From: Microbotryum silenes-acaulis
Lineage: Eukaryota; Basidiomycota; Microbotryomycetes; Microbotryales; Microbotryaceae
Direction of reading: 5' to 3'
Length of the DNA: 21,243 nucleotides
NCBI GenBank assembly: GCA_003665825.1
Contig: QPFY01000072.1
Location: 1-21,243 of the forward strand
The notes below the pieces were generated by a model. That model was given only the letters and a program-made list of their open reading frames with translations. It ran no database searches and had not been told where the DNA came from. The stretch's first letter is position 1; each line of letters starts with the position of its first letter. A program made the translations under genes and the position numbers. Shown piece after piece: positions 1-8,239 of the stretch.

Positions 1-196
1 TTGAGAGTCGAACAGAAGTGATGAGAAGGAAACTAAGAAACAGAAAGGGGGCCTGCGCTGGGATAGGCCCAGACGCGGGTGAAATCGCTGGCGCGCTAAG
101 ACAGTCGCGCGTGTCCAAGTCCCCTCCGCAGGGGGCGGGCTAGCGGCGCGCGCAACGACCGAGGCGCCCTGTCGAGCTGAGAGTGGACTCTTCACA
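1..196 (-). repeat. Family-2 copia LTR, partial (left edge cut by window)
   Basis: Equivalent to 19194-19389. On the minus strand it begins TGTGAAGAGTCCACTCTC at 196, the outer end of the LTR of element A. The 3' part with the 69-bp repeats lies outside the window except for the last part of one unit. It abuts segment Y at 197. Confidence 0.85.
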
Positions 197-730
197 GCCT
201 GGAGCAGTCCCTTCCTTTTTGTCTTAGCACCTTCCCCCGGAGCTTGGTCCGCTCTTCTTGTTTTGTTGCCCTTCCTCTTCTTGTCGATCGTTTGGGAATT
301 AAGTCCGTTATACTTGATTTCCTGCGAGCCTCTCGACCGACTCCCTCCTCGGTTGATCCTCTGTCGACTGCCGCCGCAACAGCCGACGCTTCCTGAAATC
401 CCACCCCTTGCACCAACGCGTGTAGACGACGTCATCCCTGCGGACGTCGCCTGTCACTTTTTTCAAGTTCGGCATTGCCGACAACGATCCGCACCTCTAC
501 AACCGCTTCGTCCCCCGCCCTGGACGAGCATTCACACCCTCTCTGACCCTGAGTCGTCAGCCTCCTCTCCGTTGCCGAACTCATCCGCGACGAACGCGTC
601 GCTGTCCTTCCCGACTTCTTTCACAGAGTCCGACGACGAACGCGTTTATCCTTCCTACCCTTTCCGCCAACCGTCTCGTGTTCGTCTTCGTTCGCCCCGT
701 AATCGCCGACGGTTGAGCCACGAGATCGCC
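197..730 (+). other. Leader region of segment Y, no recognised gene
   Basis: Pyrimidine-rich 534-bp stretch between the family-2 LTR and the first well-placed ATG of the Y reading frame. Several short open frames cross it, but none has a recognisable domain. Positions 395-415 resemble the 3' end of a tRNA, including the terminal CCA, in sense orientation. It could be a 5' leader of an older retroelement or host upstream sequence; the sequence does not decide. Confidence 0.4.
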
Positions 731-1307
731 ATGGCCGACGAGCGCGACATTTCCCACGCCGCCGCCGATGATCGAGACGCTCCTCTCCGCGACGAAGACC
801 CCGGGCCGCGCGAAACCGCCTAAGTCCCCGCCACCACACGCGTACCACACCGCCACCGCCCTCTCATCCCTCGAAACCCGCCTCGAGGAATCCGAAGCAC
901 GTCGTATCGACTCCGAGGAACGCGTTCAGCACTTGGAGAAGTTGGTGGAGAGTTTACTGAAAAGCTCACCTGAACCAGCTGGGCGCGGCCGGATTCTCTG
1001 AACCAGCCGCAGCTCGGGCCGGGGAGTTTACGCCGGTGAGATCGGTCCCCCTGGACGTCCCCCCGCACACATTTTTGGGACGTTCAGGCAATACCGCTGA
1101 CCCCCTTGCTCGTACCCCTGGGGGGGAATCTTACAGCGCACGAAGGGACGGCCCTTCCCCGGCGGTGATTAGCTCTCGTTGGAGAGGGACATTACCCGAC
1201 CGGGAAGGGCTCTGGACCGGGGATAACCCGGATAGGTTGGTCACTTTCACTACATTTGGGAAGTCGTACTTGTCTCTACTTTGCGACATTTCGACCACCG
1301 ACCTTTT
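731..1307 (+). pseudogene. Segment Y coiled-coil, gag-like frame, left copy, frameshifted
   Basis: The ATG at 731 sits in a strong eukaryotic start context (GCCATGG). The frame begins MADERDISHAAADD. In this copy an extra C near 815 (GGGCCGCGCG against GGGCGCGCG in the right copy) shifts the frame and gives a stop at 821-823. Another indel cluster lies near 980. The intact counterpart is at 19926-20503, where the domains are described. The frame is cut at 1307 by the X LTR, so the C-terminus is missing. Both breaks sit in or beside GC-rich short runs, so the frameshifts may be sequencing errors; the truncation by the LTR is real in both copies. Confidence 0.5.
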
Positions 1308-1622
1308 TGTGAGGAATCCACTCTCCGCTCGGCTCAGGACTTAGGCGCGCGGAGCGAGCCGGGCACATCGGCCCAGGACTTGGGCGCGCGGAGCGAGCCT
1401 GGGACTTAGGCGCGCGCAGCGAGCCTGGCACATTGGCTCAGCCCCGAGGCTCCCTGGCTGAGGACTTGGGGCGCGCGGCTCCCTTACTGTTAGCTCCTAT
1501 TCATCACTCTTGGCTATAACTACATCGCTGACGTAGTAGAGTTGATCGAATAGGTATGTTGAAATGATATTCATCACTCTTGGCTATAACTACATCGCTG
1601 ACGTAGTAGAGTTGATCGAATA
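1308..1622 (+). repeat. X 5' LTR (family 1, 315 bp)
   Basis: Starts TGTGAGGAATCCACTCTC and ends TTGATCGAATA, directly followed by the primer site. It is 14 bp shorter than the 329-bp LTRs of B and D because a stretch within the second and third 39-bp U3 repeats is missing. It has extra substitutions, consistent with an older insertion. The right-hand copy (20504-20818) shares the same deletion, so both are the same LTR duplicated, not two insertions. Confidence 0.92.
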
Positions 1623-1644
1623 GGTTATAAGCCACGAGCTACCA
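1623..1644 (+). promoter_or_regulatory. X primer-binding site, tRNA-Ile(UAU) anticodon arm
   Basis: GGTTATAAGCC directly follows the LTR. Its complement reads as an anticodon stem-loop containing CTTATAA. One C of the run is missing relative to B, C, D and the right-hand copy of X. Confidence 0.65.
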
Positions 1645-1714
1645 GCCCCGCCGCTTGGCATTTTCCCTCGAGCCCAGCCACTCGAGCCGCCCCAGCCCAT
1701 CGCACCATCGCAGC

Positions 1715-2493
1715 ATGGACAGCTCCCCCGCCCCGCCCTCGCCTCCCAGGGACACCAGCTCCCCTGACCCTTCGATCAGCGTGCAAATCGCCACGCTACA
1801 GGCACAGCTTGCCGCTCTACAGGCCTCACCGCCCCCTGCCGCCGCCGCCGCCGCCACCCCGCCCGTCACTGCCACGCAGGCAAACACCGCCACCGCATCA
1901 AAAGTCGTGTTCCCCAAGCACGCTCGTCTTGACGGGCCTAAGTCGTTTACGAACTGGTTACGTCAACTCCGTCTCGCGCTTCCAAATCAAGTCCGTGGTT
2001 ACGTTCTTGACGGTGTCATCCCCCCGACATGGACGGCTGACCAGCTTGCCGCCGTGACGACGCCGCGCGGGAAATCATCGTTGGCTCGATCGACTCCGCC
2101 GACGTCTCAGCCACCCTCGACACCATCCCCAGCGACGACCTGTCGGCACCACGCATCTTCGCCGCACTCAAGGCTCGTTTCGCACCGGACGACGCCACTC
2201 GCACCCTCGAGTTGTTCGCCCGCCTTTGGGATTTCAGGAAGATGCCTGCCTCCGTCGAGGCGTACGACACCTGGCTCCGCGAATACATGTCGATCGCGCA
2301 GGAAATCCGCGACGCCAAAACCTCGCTCAACGACGTGCTCGCCACTCACGTGCTCGCCATGGTCCCACCTTGCCTCGACAGCTTCCGCCTCACATTCACG
2401 GACGAGCAGCGCAACCAACGCGACCTCCCGGAACTCACGACGCTGACGGATCGCATTCGCATCCAGCTTCGCTCGGCGGGACTCTCGTCATCA
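1715..2493 (+). pseudogene. X gag, 5' part, frameshifted and interrupted by B
   Basis: The ATG at 1715 ([16 protein letters not shown]) matches the Gag start of D. The Ala/Pro-rich N-terminus and the start of the copia Gag core ([20 protein letters not shown]) are readable to about 2050. One C is missing there relative to D (GCCGCCGTGAC against GCCGCCCGTGAC) and the frame is lost. The remainder of Gag continues in another frame, clearly readable from [12 protein letters not shown] at 2212 to LRSAGLSSS at 2493. B begins at 2494, immediately after CATCA. Apart from the frameshift the core is complete, unlike the deleted gag of B. The missing base is in a C run, so it may be a sequencing error. 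Confidence 0.85.
2489..2493. repeat. Target-site duplication of B, left copy (CATCA)
   Basis: CATCA precedes TGTGAGG and recurs at 7488-7492 straight after GAATA. The uninterrupted sequence in B itself (GTCATCACACTCGG near 3456) has CATCA once. This fixes the LTR ends as TG...TA. Confidence 0.92.
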
Positions 2494-2520
2494 TGTGAGG
2501 AATCCACTCTCCGCTCGGGT

Positions 2521-2637
2521 CAGGACTTAGGCGCGCGGAGCGAGCCGGGCGCATCGGCCCAGGACTTAGGCGCGCGGAGCGAGCCGGGCGCAACGGCCCA
2601 GGACTTAGGCGCGCGCAGCGAGCCTGGCACATTGGCT
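2521..2637 (+). repeat. Three 39-bp tandem repeats in LTR U3
   Basis: Units start at 2521, 2560 and 2599, each beginning CAGGACTTAGGCGCGCG. The third unit differs at several bases, and a fourth degenerate unit follows. The same array is in every family-1 LTR, shortened by 14 bp in X. It is a candidate upstream activating or spacing array; no function is shown by sequence. Confidence 0.9.
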
Positions 2638-2699
2638 CAGCCCCGAGGCTCGCTGGCTGAGGACTTGGGGCGCGCGGCTCCCTTACTGTTAGATTCCTA

Positions 2700-2822
2700 T
2701 TCATCACTCTTGGCTATAACTACATCGCTGACGTAGTAGAGTTGATCGAATAGGTATGTTGAAATGATATTCATCACTCTTGGCTATAACTACATCGCTG
2801 ACGTAGTAGAGTTGATCGAATA
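2700..2822 (+). repeat. 70-bp tandem repeat at LTR 3' end
   Basis: TTCATCACTCTTGGCTATAA occurs twice, 70 bp apart, in all family-1 LTRs. The second copy ends at the LTR boundary. The unit contains a near-palindrome (ACTACATC-GCT-GACGTAGT) and TATA-like and CRE-like motifs. The first repeat boundary reads GAATA-GGTA, close to the GAATA-GGTT found at the LTR/primer-site junction. Confidence 0.9.
2714..2736 (+). promoter_or_regulatory. Candidate LTR promoter core: TATA-like and TGACGTAG
   Basis: CTATAAC at 2714-2720 and TGACGTAG at 2729-2736 recur 70 bp downstream. If the first TATA-like box is used, transcription could start within the second repeat, giving a short R-U5. This is inferred from motifs only. 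Confidence 0.3.
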
Positions 2823-2845
2823 GGTTATAAGCCCACGAGCTACCA
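2823..2845 (+). promoter_or_regulatory. B primer-binding site, tRNA-Ile(UAU) half
   Basis: GGTTATAAGCCCACGAGC abuts the LTR. Its reverse complement contains GTGGG-CTTATAA-CC, a tRNA anticodon stem and 7-nt loop with anticodon UAU (Ile), preceded by D-loop-like TGGT. Priming by the cut 5' half of a tRNA is known for Drosophila copia. The D-arm match cannot be confirmed without the host tRNA. Confidence 0.7.
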
Positions 2846-2855
2846 GCCCCGCCGC

Positions 2856-4196
2856 TTGAAATTTTTCCCTCGAGCCCAGCCACTCGAGCCGCCCCAGCCC
2901 ATCGCACCATCGCAGCATGGACAGCTCCCCGCCCCGCCTTCGCCCCCCAGGGACATCAGCTCCCCTGACCCTTCGATCAGCGTGCAAATCGCCACGCTAC
3001 AGGCACAGCTTGCCGCTCTACAGGCCTCACAGCCCCCTGCCGCCGCCGCCGCCTCCCCGCCCGTCACTGCCACGCAGGCAAACACCGCCACCGCATCAAA
3101 AGTCGTGTTCCCCAAGCACGCTCGCCTTGACGGCCCTAAGTCGTTTACAAACTGGTTACGTCAACTCCGTCTCGCGCTTCCAAATCAAGCCCGTGGTTAC
3201 GTTCTTGACGGTGTCATTCCCCCGACGTGGACGGCCGACCAGCTTGCCGCCCGTGACGACGCCGCGCAGGAAATCCGCGACGCCAAAACCTCGCTCAACG
3301 ACGTGCTCGCCACTCACGTGCTCGCCATGGTCCCACCCTGCCTCGACAGCTTCCGACTCACGTTCACGGACGAGCAGCGCAACCAACGCGACCTCCCGGA
3401 ACTCACGACGCTGACGGATCGCATTCGCATCCAGCTTCGCTCGGCGGGACTCTCGTCATCACACTCGGCCATGCTCGCCACCGCCTCCCCTTGTCCCGCC
3501 TGCCGCGCCCCCGGCCACCGTCTGCGCGACTGCACCTCACGGGCGACACACCCGCCCGCCGGCCCCTGCCGCCGCTGCCACAAGAAAGGTCACTGGGCCC
3601 TCGACTGCAAGCACCGGGGCGAACAGAAACACACCGGCGACGACAACCAGGACGACACGTCTCTCCCCGCCGCTCAACAGCCTAACATCGGCTATTTCGC
3701 CTCCTGCCTGTTCGCTCGCCGGCAACTCCCGACTGACGCCTTTGTAGTCGACTCGGGCGCCACGGCACACATGGTCGCCGATCGCTCTCTATTCACGGCT
3801 TATCGCCAGACGGCGCACACCAAGATCGGCGGCATCGCCGGCGGTATCACGGCCATTGGTATGGGGGACGTAGCGTTCGTTGCCAAGACCGGACATCCGA
3901 TCACGCTGCGTGGCGTTCTGCACACGCCGGGCCTCCACGTCAACCTCCTCTCTGTTTCTCGCCTCTGCGACACCGACCGCGTTCGACTCGCCTTCACCAG
4001 CGACGGCATCGACATCGCCAAGGACGGCCAGGCCATTGCTCACGGTACCAGGGTTAACGACGGTCTCTACCTTTTGGACGCGGATCACACCAAGTGTCAG
4101 CAGCTTGCCCTTCTCTCGCGTTCTGAGTCTACCGTGCCCCTGCTTACCCTTCACCGCTGCCTCGGCCATCTTGCCCATCCTCTATACAGAAGATGA
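2856..4196 (+). CDS. B Gag-protease frame, internally deleted
   Basis: A 446-codon frame holding Gag, two CCHC zinc knuckles and the DSGAT aspartic protease motif. The family start ATG (2917 here) is out of frame because one C is missing from the run after it (4 C against 5 in D and X). The open frame therefore begins at 2856 with about 30 unrelated residues. Relative to D, 77 residues of the Gag core (D residues 118-194) are missing in frame, with the junction at about 3263-3278 and short homology (GCGC and GAAATC) on both sides. This removes much of the particle-forming domain. A missing C at 4174-4176 ends the frame just after the first integrase zinc histidines. Whether the single-base losses are real or sequencing errors is open; the 231-bp deletion cannot be explained that way. 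Confidence 0.8.
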   Translation: MKFFPRAQPLEPPQPIAPSQHGQLPAPPSPPRDISSPDPSISVQIATLQAQLAALQASQPPAAAAASPPVTATQANTATASKVVFPKHARLDGPKSFTNWLRQLRLALPNQARGYVLDGVIPPTWTADQLAARDDAAQEIRDAKTSLNDVLATHVLAMVPPCLDSFRLTFTDEQRNQRDLPELTTLTDRIRIQLRSAGLSSSHSAMLATASPCPACRAPGHRLRDCTSRATHPPAGPCRRCHKKGHWALDCKHRGEQKHTGDDNQDDTSLPAAQQPNIGYFASCLFARRQLPTDAFVVDSGATAHMVADRSLFTAYRQTAHTKIGGIAGGITAIGMGDVAFVAKTGHPITLRGVLHTPGLHVNLLSVSRLCDTDRVRLAFTSDGIDIAKDGQAIAHGTRVNDGLYLLDADHTKCQQLALLSRSESTVPLLTLHRCLGHLAHPLYRR

Positions 4197-7195
4197 TCGC
4201 CGCAGGTTTGCTGGACGGGTTTGGGGCCGGGTACAGTGACAAAGACGTAGAGGAGTTTGTTTGCAATGCTTGCCTTGGTTCCAAAGGCCACCGTCTTCCT
4301 TTTCCCGACTCTGAGTCGCATTCCCCCGAGAGACTCGGCCTCGTGCACAGCGATGTCCTTTCGTTCCCCACTCCGTCCTTGACCGGGAAGCGCTACCTTG
4401 TCACATTTCTTGACGACCACTCTCGCAAACTCTGGGCATACGCGATCGATCACAAAAGCGACGTCTTCCCGACCTTCCAGACTTGGCTCGCCGAAGTGGA
4501 GTTAGAGACGAACGCGCGTTTAAAAACCCTTCGCACTGACAACGGCGGGGAGTACCGATCGAACGCATTCACGGAGTTCTGCAAGTCCAGGGGCATTCGT
4601 CGTCAATACTCTATCCCCTACACACCTCAGCAAAACGGTCGTGCCGAACGTGTCAATCTCTCCATTGTCGAGGGCATCCTCGCCCTCCTTGCTGACTCCC
4701 ATCTGCCGGCCACCTTTTGGGATGAAGCGGCTGCGTACTTCGTTTATTGCAAAAACAGGTGCTCACACTCAGCTTTGGCCAAACAGACTCCAGAATCCGT
4801 TTGGAACGGCCGACGCACCACCACCACCGCCCTCCACCCGTTCGGCTGCGCGGCCTGGCTCACGGTCGCGCCGGACCTTCGCAGCAAGCTCGACCCCAAG
4901 GCCGCGCGCGTGATCTTCACCGGTTACGACCTCGCCTCCAAGGCTTTCCGTTTCTTCGACCATTATACCAACAAGGTTGTGATTGGCCGAAATGCCACCT
5001 TCCTCGACGACGACTTCCCCGGCCTCCCAATCAACACGCCCGTCGATGTGGACAACACCGAACGCCAGTTCGTCATTCCCGCCGACACGCCCGCCCCCGC
5101 CGTCAAGACGAGGACCCCACTAGTAAGGTCGGCGCACATGGACGTCTCATCCTCTCTTGATGATTCTGCCATGAGCGCCGTTGACGTGGCCCCAGGGTAC
5201 ACTGGCGGATCCTTACTTAATTCTACAGATATCAGCCCCTCGCCGTCCCCGTCGCTTGTCCCGCTTTCGTCGCCCGCCACGTCCTCGGCCGGAGGACCGT
5301 CCCTCGATGACTCGGACGACCCGCTTGACCTCCTCAACTCCAACACCGCGGTTCGCCTCAACCTGATGGACGTACATCGATCCGACGACGACACCCTGGT
5401 GACGCCCGCACCCGCCATTGCCCCCGCTGAACAGCCCTCCGATGACGACTCCCCTGATGAGATCGATTTCCTCTCTCGCCACCACCGCGCCTTCATCGCC
5501 ACAGACGACGACGACCCCACCCTCGACGCCATCGAGCCCGTCAAGTCGATTACTAGCGATCCTCAGACCTGGCGCGAAGCAATGTCCAGCGACGAGCACG
5601 ACATCTGGGCTCAGGCTGCCGCCGCCGAGTTCACCGCCATGCGCGACGACTTCAAGGTGTTCACCATCGAGCCTCGATCCTCCGTACCACCGGGCGCCAC
5701 TATCGTCACCTCCAAGTTCGTCTGGAAGACCAAACGCGACGCACGCGGCGAAGTCACGGGGCACAAGGCACGTCTCGTAGCGCAAGGTAACCGACAACGC
5801 GACGGCATCGACTTCTCGGAGACTTTCGCACCCGTCGCCCGGTTCTCCTCCATTCGCTGCCTCCTTGCCCTCGCCGCTGCCAATGGTTACCACGTTCATC
5901 AGGCCGACATCGACAAGGCTTACCTCCACGGCGAGCTCGATCACGATATCTGGATGACGACGCCACGAGGTTTCGACTTCCCAAGTGATAAGATTCTCCG
6001 CCTGCGGCGCTCAATCTACGGTCTCAAGCAGGCCGGTCGCATCTGGAATCGCCACATTGACACATCACTCAGGAGTCTCGGGTACAAGGCAACGGGCACT
6101 GATCACTGCATTTACTCTCACATTGATGATCAGCAACGGCCCCATTATATCGCCTTGTATGTCGACGATCTCCTCATTGTCAGCCCCGCCCTCGACGAGA
6201 TCGAACGCGTCATCTCCGGCCTCGAACAACGATACGGCGTCAAACGACTCGGCCCCGCGGAATACATCCTCGGCATCCAAATCCGCCGCCTGGACGACGG
6301 CTCCATTGCCCTATCCCAGGAACGCTACATCATGGACGTGCTCGCCCGGTTTCACTTCGACACCACGACACGCGGCGCTACGGTGCCAATGACGCCCGGC
6401 CTCTCGCTCACGGCAGTTCCGGGTCAAGGAACGGAGCGCATTCGATCGTGGTACCTACAAGCCATTGGCTCCCTCCTGTACATTTCCCTTGGCACTCGAC
6501 CCGACATTGCCTTCGCCGTCTCGTACTTGTCCCGGTTCGCCAACAACCCTGGCCGCCGTCATTGGATTGCCGTCAAACACGTCCTTCGCTACCTTCGCGC
6601 CACGTACCGCGATGAGCTACTCTACGCCCGCGGTCCAGCCAAAGTTACGGGTGTGGTTGGGTATTCCGATGCGAACTGGGGTGCCTGCGTCGACACGTCC
6701 ATCTCCACAATGGGCTTCGTCTTTTACTTGGCCGGCTCCGCCGTCTCTTGGTCATCGAAGCGTCAGACTCGGGTGGCGGATTCCACCACTGATGCCGAAT
6801 ACCTCGCCTTGTCGCACGCTGGTAAGGAAGCGATTTACCTTACGCAACTCCTCTCCGAGCTCCACGTTCGCCCGATCGATGCAGCTCACATCTTCACCGA
6901 CAACGAGGCCGCGGCCGCCGTCGCTCACGACCCCGTTCGCACCTCCGGCACTCGACACATACGCCTCCGCGAGCATTTTGTCCGCGACATGGTCAACCGA
7001 GGCGATATCTCCCTCTCACACGTTGGCACAGCGGACATGGTTGCGGACCTATTCACCAAAGCGCTGGGTCCCAAGATTTTTGGTATACATTGCTATGCTC
7101 TAGGCCTCCGGACGCGGCACCCACGGCTCAAGTCTACCTCGCGTTCGCGTGGGGGGGGTGTGAGGAATCCACTCTCCGCTCGGGTCAGGACTTAG
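4193..7195 (+). CDS. B Pol frame: integrase, reverse transcriptase, RNase H
   Basis: Open frame of 1,000 codons that continues the polyprotein after the one-base loss at 4174-4176. It contains the CNAC zinc-binding pair, the integrase triad (D of VHSD, D of RTDNGGEY, E of NGRAE, last spacing 35), the RT signature YVDD, RNase H motifs ([17 protein letters not shown]) and the copia C-terminal ADLFTKALG. The first ATG at 4193 is an ordinary internal Met of the family polyprotein, so it is not a natural start. The frame runs 12 codons into the 3' LTR and stops at 7193-7195, because the polypurine tract has 8 G here. It is essentially identical to D, with Asp where D has Asn in AMRD(D/N)FKVF. Confidence 0.88.
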   Translation: MIAAGLLDGFGAGYSDKDVEEFVCNACLGSKGHRLPFPDSESHSPERLGLVHSDVLSFPTPSLTGKRYLVTFLDDHSRKLWAYAIDHKSDVFPTFQTWLAEVELETNARLKTLRTDNGGEYRSNAFTEFCKSRGIRRQYSIPYTPQQNGRAERVNLSIVEGILALLADSHLPATFWDEAAAYFVYCKNRCSHSALAKQTPESVWNGRRTTTTALHPFGCAAWLTVAPDLRSKLDPKAARVIFTGYDLASKAFRFFDHYTNKVVIGRNATFLDDDFPGLPINTPVDVDNTERQFVIPADTPAPAVKTRTPLVRSAHMDVSSSLDDSAMSAVDVAPGYTGGSLLNSTDISPSPSPSLVPLSSPATSSAGGPSLDDSDDPLDLLNSNTAVRLNLMDVHRSDDDTLVTPAPAIAPAEQPSDDDSPDEIDFLSRHHRAFIATDDDDPTLDAIEPVKSITSDPQTWREAMSSDEHDIWAQAAAAEFTAMRDDFKVFTIEPRSSVPPGATIVTSKFVWKTKRDARGEVTGHKARLVAQGNRQRDGIDFSETFAPVARFSSIRCLLALAAANGYHVHQADIDKAYLHGELDHDIWMTTPRGFDFPSDKILRLRRSIYGLKQAGRIWNRHIDTSLRSLGYKATGTDHCIYSHIDDQQRPHYIALYVDDLLIVSPALDEIERVISGLEQRYGVKRLGPAEYILGIQIRRLDDGSIALSQERYIMDVLARFHFDTTTRGATVPMTPGLSLTAVPGQGTERIRSWYLQAIGSLLYISLGTRPDIAFAVSYLSRFANNPGRRHWIAVKHVLRYLRATYRDELLYARGPAKVTGVVGYSDANWGACVDTSISTMGFVFYLAGSAVSWSSKRQTRVADSTTDAEYLALSHAGKEAIYLTQLLSELHVRPIDAAHIFTDNEAAAAVAHDPVRTSGTRHIRLREHFVRDMVNRGDISLSHVGTADMVADLFTKALGPKIFGIHCYALGLRTRHPRLKSTSRSRGGGVRNPLSARVRT
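7151..7158 (+). promoter_or_regulatory. B polypurine tract
   Basis: A run of eight G lies directly against the 3' LTR start TGTGAGG. It is the plus-strand primer position in copia elements. It has 8 bases in B and C and 9 in D, which changes the reading frame that enters the LTR. Confidence 0.8.
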
Positions 7196-7487
7196 GCGCG
7201 CGGAGCGAGCCGGGCGCATCGGCCCAGGACTTAGGCGCGCGGAGCGAGCCGGGCGCATCGGCCCAGGACTTAGGCGCGCGCAGCGAGCCTGGCACATTGG
7301 CTCAGCCCCGAGGCTCGCTGGCTGAGGACTTGGGGCGCGCGGCTCCCTTACTGTTAGATTCCTATTCATCACTCTTGGCTATAACTACATCGCTGACGTA
7401 GTAGAGTTGATCGAATAGGTATGTTGAAATGATATTCATCACTCTTGGCTATAACTACATCGCTGACGTAGTAGAGTTGATCGAATA
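7159..7487 (+). repeat. B 3' LTR (329 bp)
   Basis: Same length as the 5' LTR and nearly identical. It ends GATCGAATA and is followed by the target duplication CATCA at 7488-7492. Confidence 0.95.
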
Positions 7488-7492
7488 CATCA
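7488..7492. repeat. Target-site duplication of B, right copy (CATCA)
   Basis: Pairs with 2489-2493. Confidence 0.92.
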
Positions 7493-7910
7493 CACTCGGC
7501 CATGCTCGCCACCGCCTCCCCTTGTCCCGCCTGCCGCGCCCCCGGCCACCGCCTGCGCGACTGCACCTCACGGGCGAAACACCCGCCCGCCGGCCCCTGC
7601 CGCCGCTGCCACAAGAAAGGGCACTGGGCCCTCGACTGCAAGCACCGGGGCGAACAAAAACACACCGGCGACGACAACCAGGACGACATGTCTCTCCCCG
7701 CCGCTCAACAGCCTAACGTCGGCTATTTCGCCTCCTGCCTGTTCGCTCGCCGGCAACTCCCGACTGATGCCTTTGTAGTCGACTCGGGCGCCACGGCACA
7801 CATGGTCGCCGATCGTTCTCTATTCACGGCTTATCGCCAGACGGCGCACACCAAGATCGGCGGCATTGCCGGCGGTATCACGGCCATCGGCATGGGGACG
7901 TAGCGTTCGT
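7488..7910 (+). pseudogene. X zinc knuckles and protease fragment, 3' of B
   Basis: Continues X gag after the CATCA duplication. It encodes two CX2CX4HX4C knuckles ([14 protein letters not shown] and [14 protein letters not shown]) and the protease site [10 protein letters not shown]. One G is missing in the run at about 7893-7897 (ATGGGGACG against ATGGGGGACG), giving a stop at 7901-7903. It ends at 7910, where the D LTR begins. About 11 base differences from B mark it as the older copy, several changing residues (AKHPP, DDMS, PNVG). Confidence 0.87.
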
Positions 7911-8239
7911 TATTCGATCAACTCTACTACGTCAGCGATGTAGTTATAGCCAAGAGTGATGAATATCATTTCAACATACCTATTCGATCAACTCTACTAC
8001 GTCAGCGATGTAGTTATAGCCAAGAGTGATGAATAGGAATCTAACAGTAAGGGAGCCGCGCGCCCCAAGTCCTCAGCCAGCGAGCCTCGGGGCTGAGCCA
8101 ATGTGCCAGGCTCGCTGCGCGCGCCTAAGTCCTGGGCCGATGCGCCCGGCTCGCTCCGCGCGCCTAAGTCCTGGGCCGATGCGCCCGGCTCGCTCCGCGC
8201 GCCTAAGTCCTGACCCGAGCGGAGAGTGGATTCCTCACA
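7911..8239 (-). repeat. D 3' LTR (329 bp)
   Basis: Reverse complement starts TGTGAGG at 8239 and ends GAATA at 7911. By eye it is identical to the 3' LTR of B. Confidence 0.95.

Larger units (their letters stand above)
1..2051. repeat. Left copy of 2.05-kb terminal direct repeat
   Basis: This block recurs at 19194-21243 in the same orientation. It contains part of the family-2 LTR, all of segment Y, the X 5' LTR and the start of X gag. Differences between the copies are nearly all one-base gains or losses in homopolymers (for example near 131, 817, 1648 and 1829) plus a 2-base difference near 537. I saw no clear substitution. The repeat implies a 19.19-kb tandem unit or a circular molecule sequenced past its origin. 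Confidence 0.95.
2494..2822 (+). repeat. B 5' LTR (329 bp)
   Basis: Contains three 39-bp GC-rich units (2521-2637), a degenerate fourth, then 1.8 copies of a 70-bp unit ending at the LTR end. Each 70-bp unit carries a TATA-like CTATAAC (2714 and 2784) and a CRE-like TGACGTAG (2729 and 2799). The LTR ends in TA, not the usual CA. Confidence 0.95.
2494..7487 (+). mobile_element. Family-1 copia element B, complete with LTRs and TSD
   Basis: Two 329-bp LTRs (2494-2822 and 7159-7487) differ at one base I can see, near 2593. The 5-bp target duplication CATCA occurs at 2489-2493 and 7488-7492, and removing B restores the X gag frame across the site. Internal order is primer site, gag, protease, integrase, RT, RNase H, polypurine tract, the Ty1/copia order. 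The nearly identical LTRs show a very recent insertion. B carries an in-frame gag deletion and two single-base frameshifts, so it is probably non-autonomous if those are real. Confidence 0.95.
1308..7910 (+). mobile_element. Family-1 copia element X (interrupted, 3' part missing)
   Basis: X consists of a 5' LTR (1308-1622), primer site, gag and part of protease. B splits it at 2493/7488. It ends abruptly at 7910 where the D LTR begins, just after the DSGAT protease motif. Its integrase, RT, RNase H and 3' LTR are absent from the window. About 11 substitutions separate 7493-7910 from the matching part of B, so X is older than B, C and D. X is inserted in segment Y. Its outer target duplication cannot be tested because the 3' end is not present. 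Confidence 0.88.

Noticed and set aside
263..823. Open frame with a hydrophobic N-terminus upstream of Y (secreted protein?)
   Set aside because: Not open in the right copy, depends on indels, low-complexity Pro/Ser/Arg-rich, and in a different frame from the Y ATG in part.
1655..1714. Upstream start for X Gag ([11 protein letters not shown])
   Set aside because: The corresponding stretch is frameshifted or different in B, C and D, while the ATG at 1715 is shared by all copies.
2521..2637. Possible CRISPR-like array
   Set aside because: Repeats are contiguous without spacers, lie inside every LTR, and the genome is eukaryotic in character.
2435..2707. Antisense open frame with Arg/Ser/Pro repeats across the LTR, repeated at each LTR
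   Set aside because: Shadow of the 39-bp GC-rich tandem units; no start context or conservation beyond the LTR itself.
4193..4195. ATG overlapping the end of the B Gag-protease frame as a separate pol start (ATGA overlap)
   Set aside because: In D this is an internal Met of one continuous polyprotein. The overlap results from one missing C at 4174-4176.
4165..4200. Programmed ribosomal frameshift between Gag-protease and Pol in B
   Set aside because: D has the same region in one frame, and the break falls in a C run after protease inside the integrase zinc finger, an unlikely place for a programmed shift.
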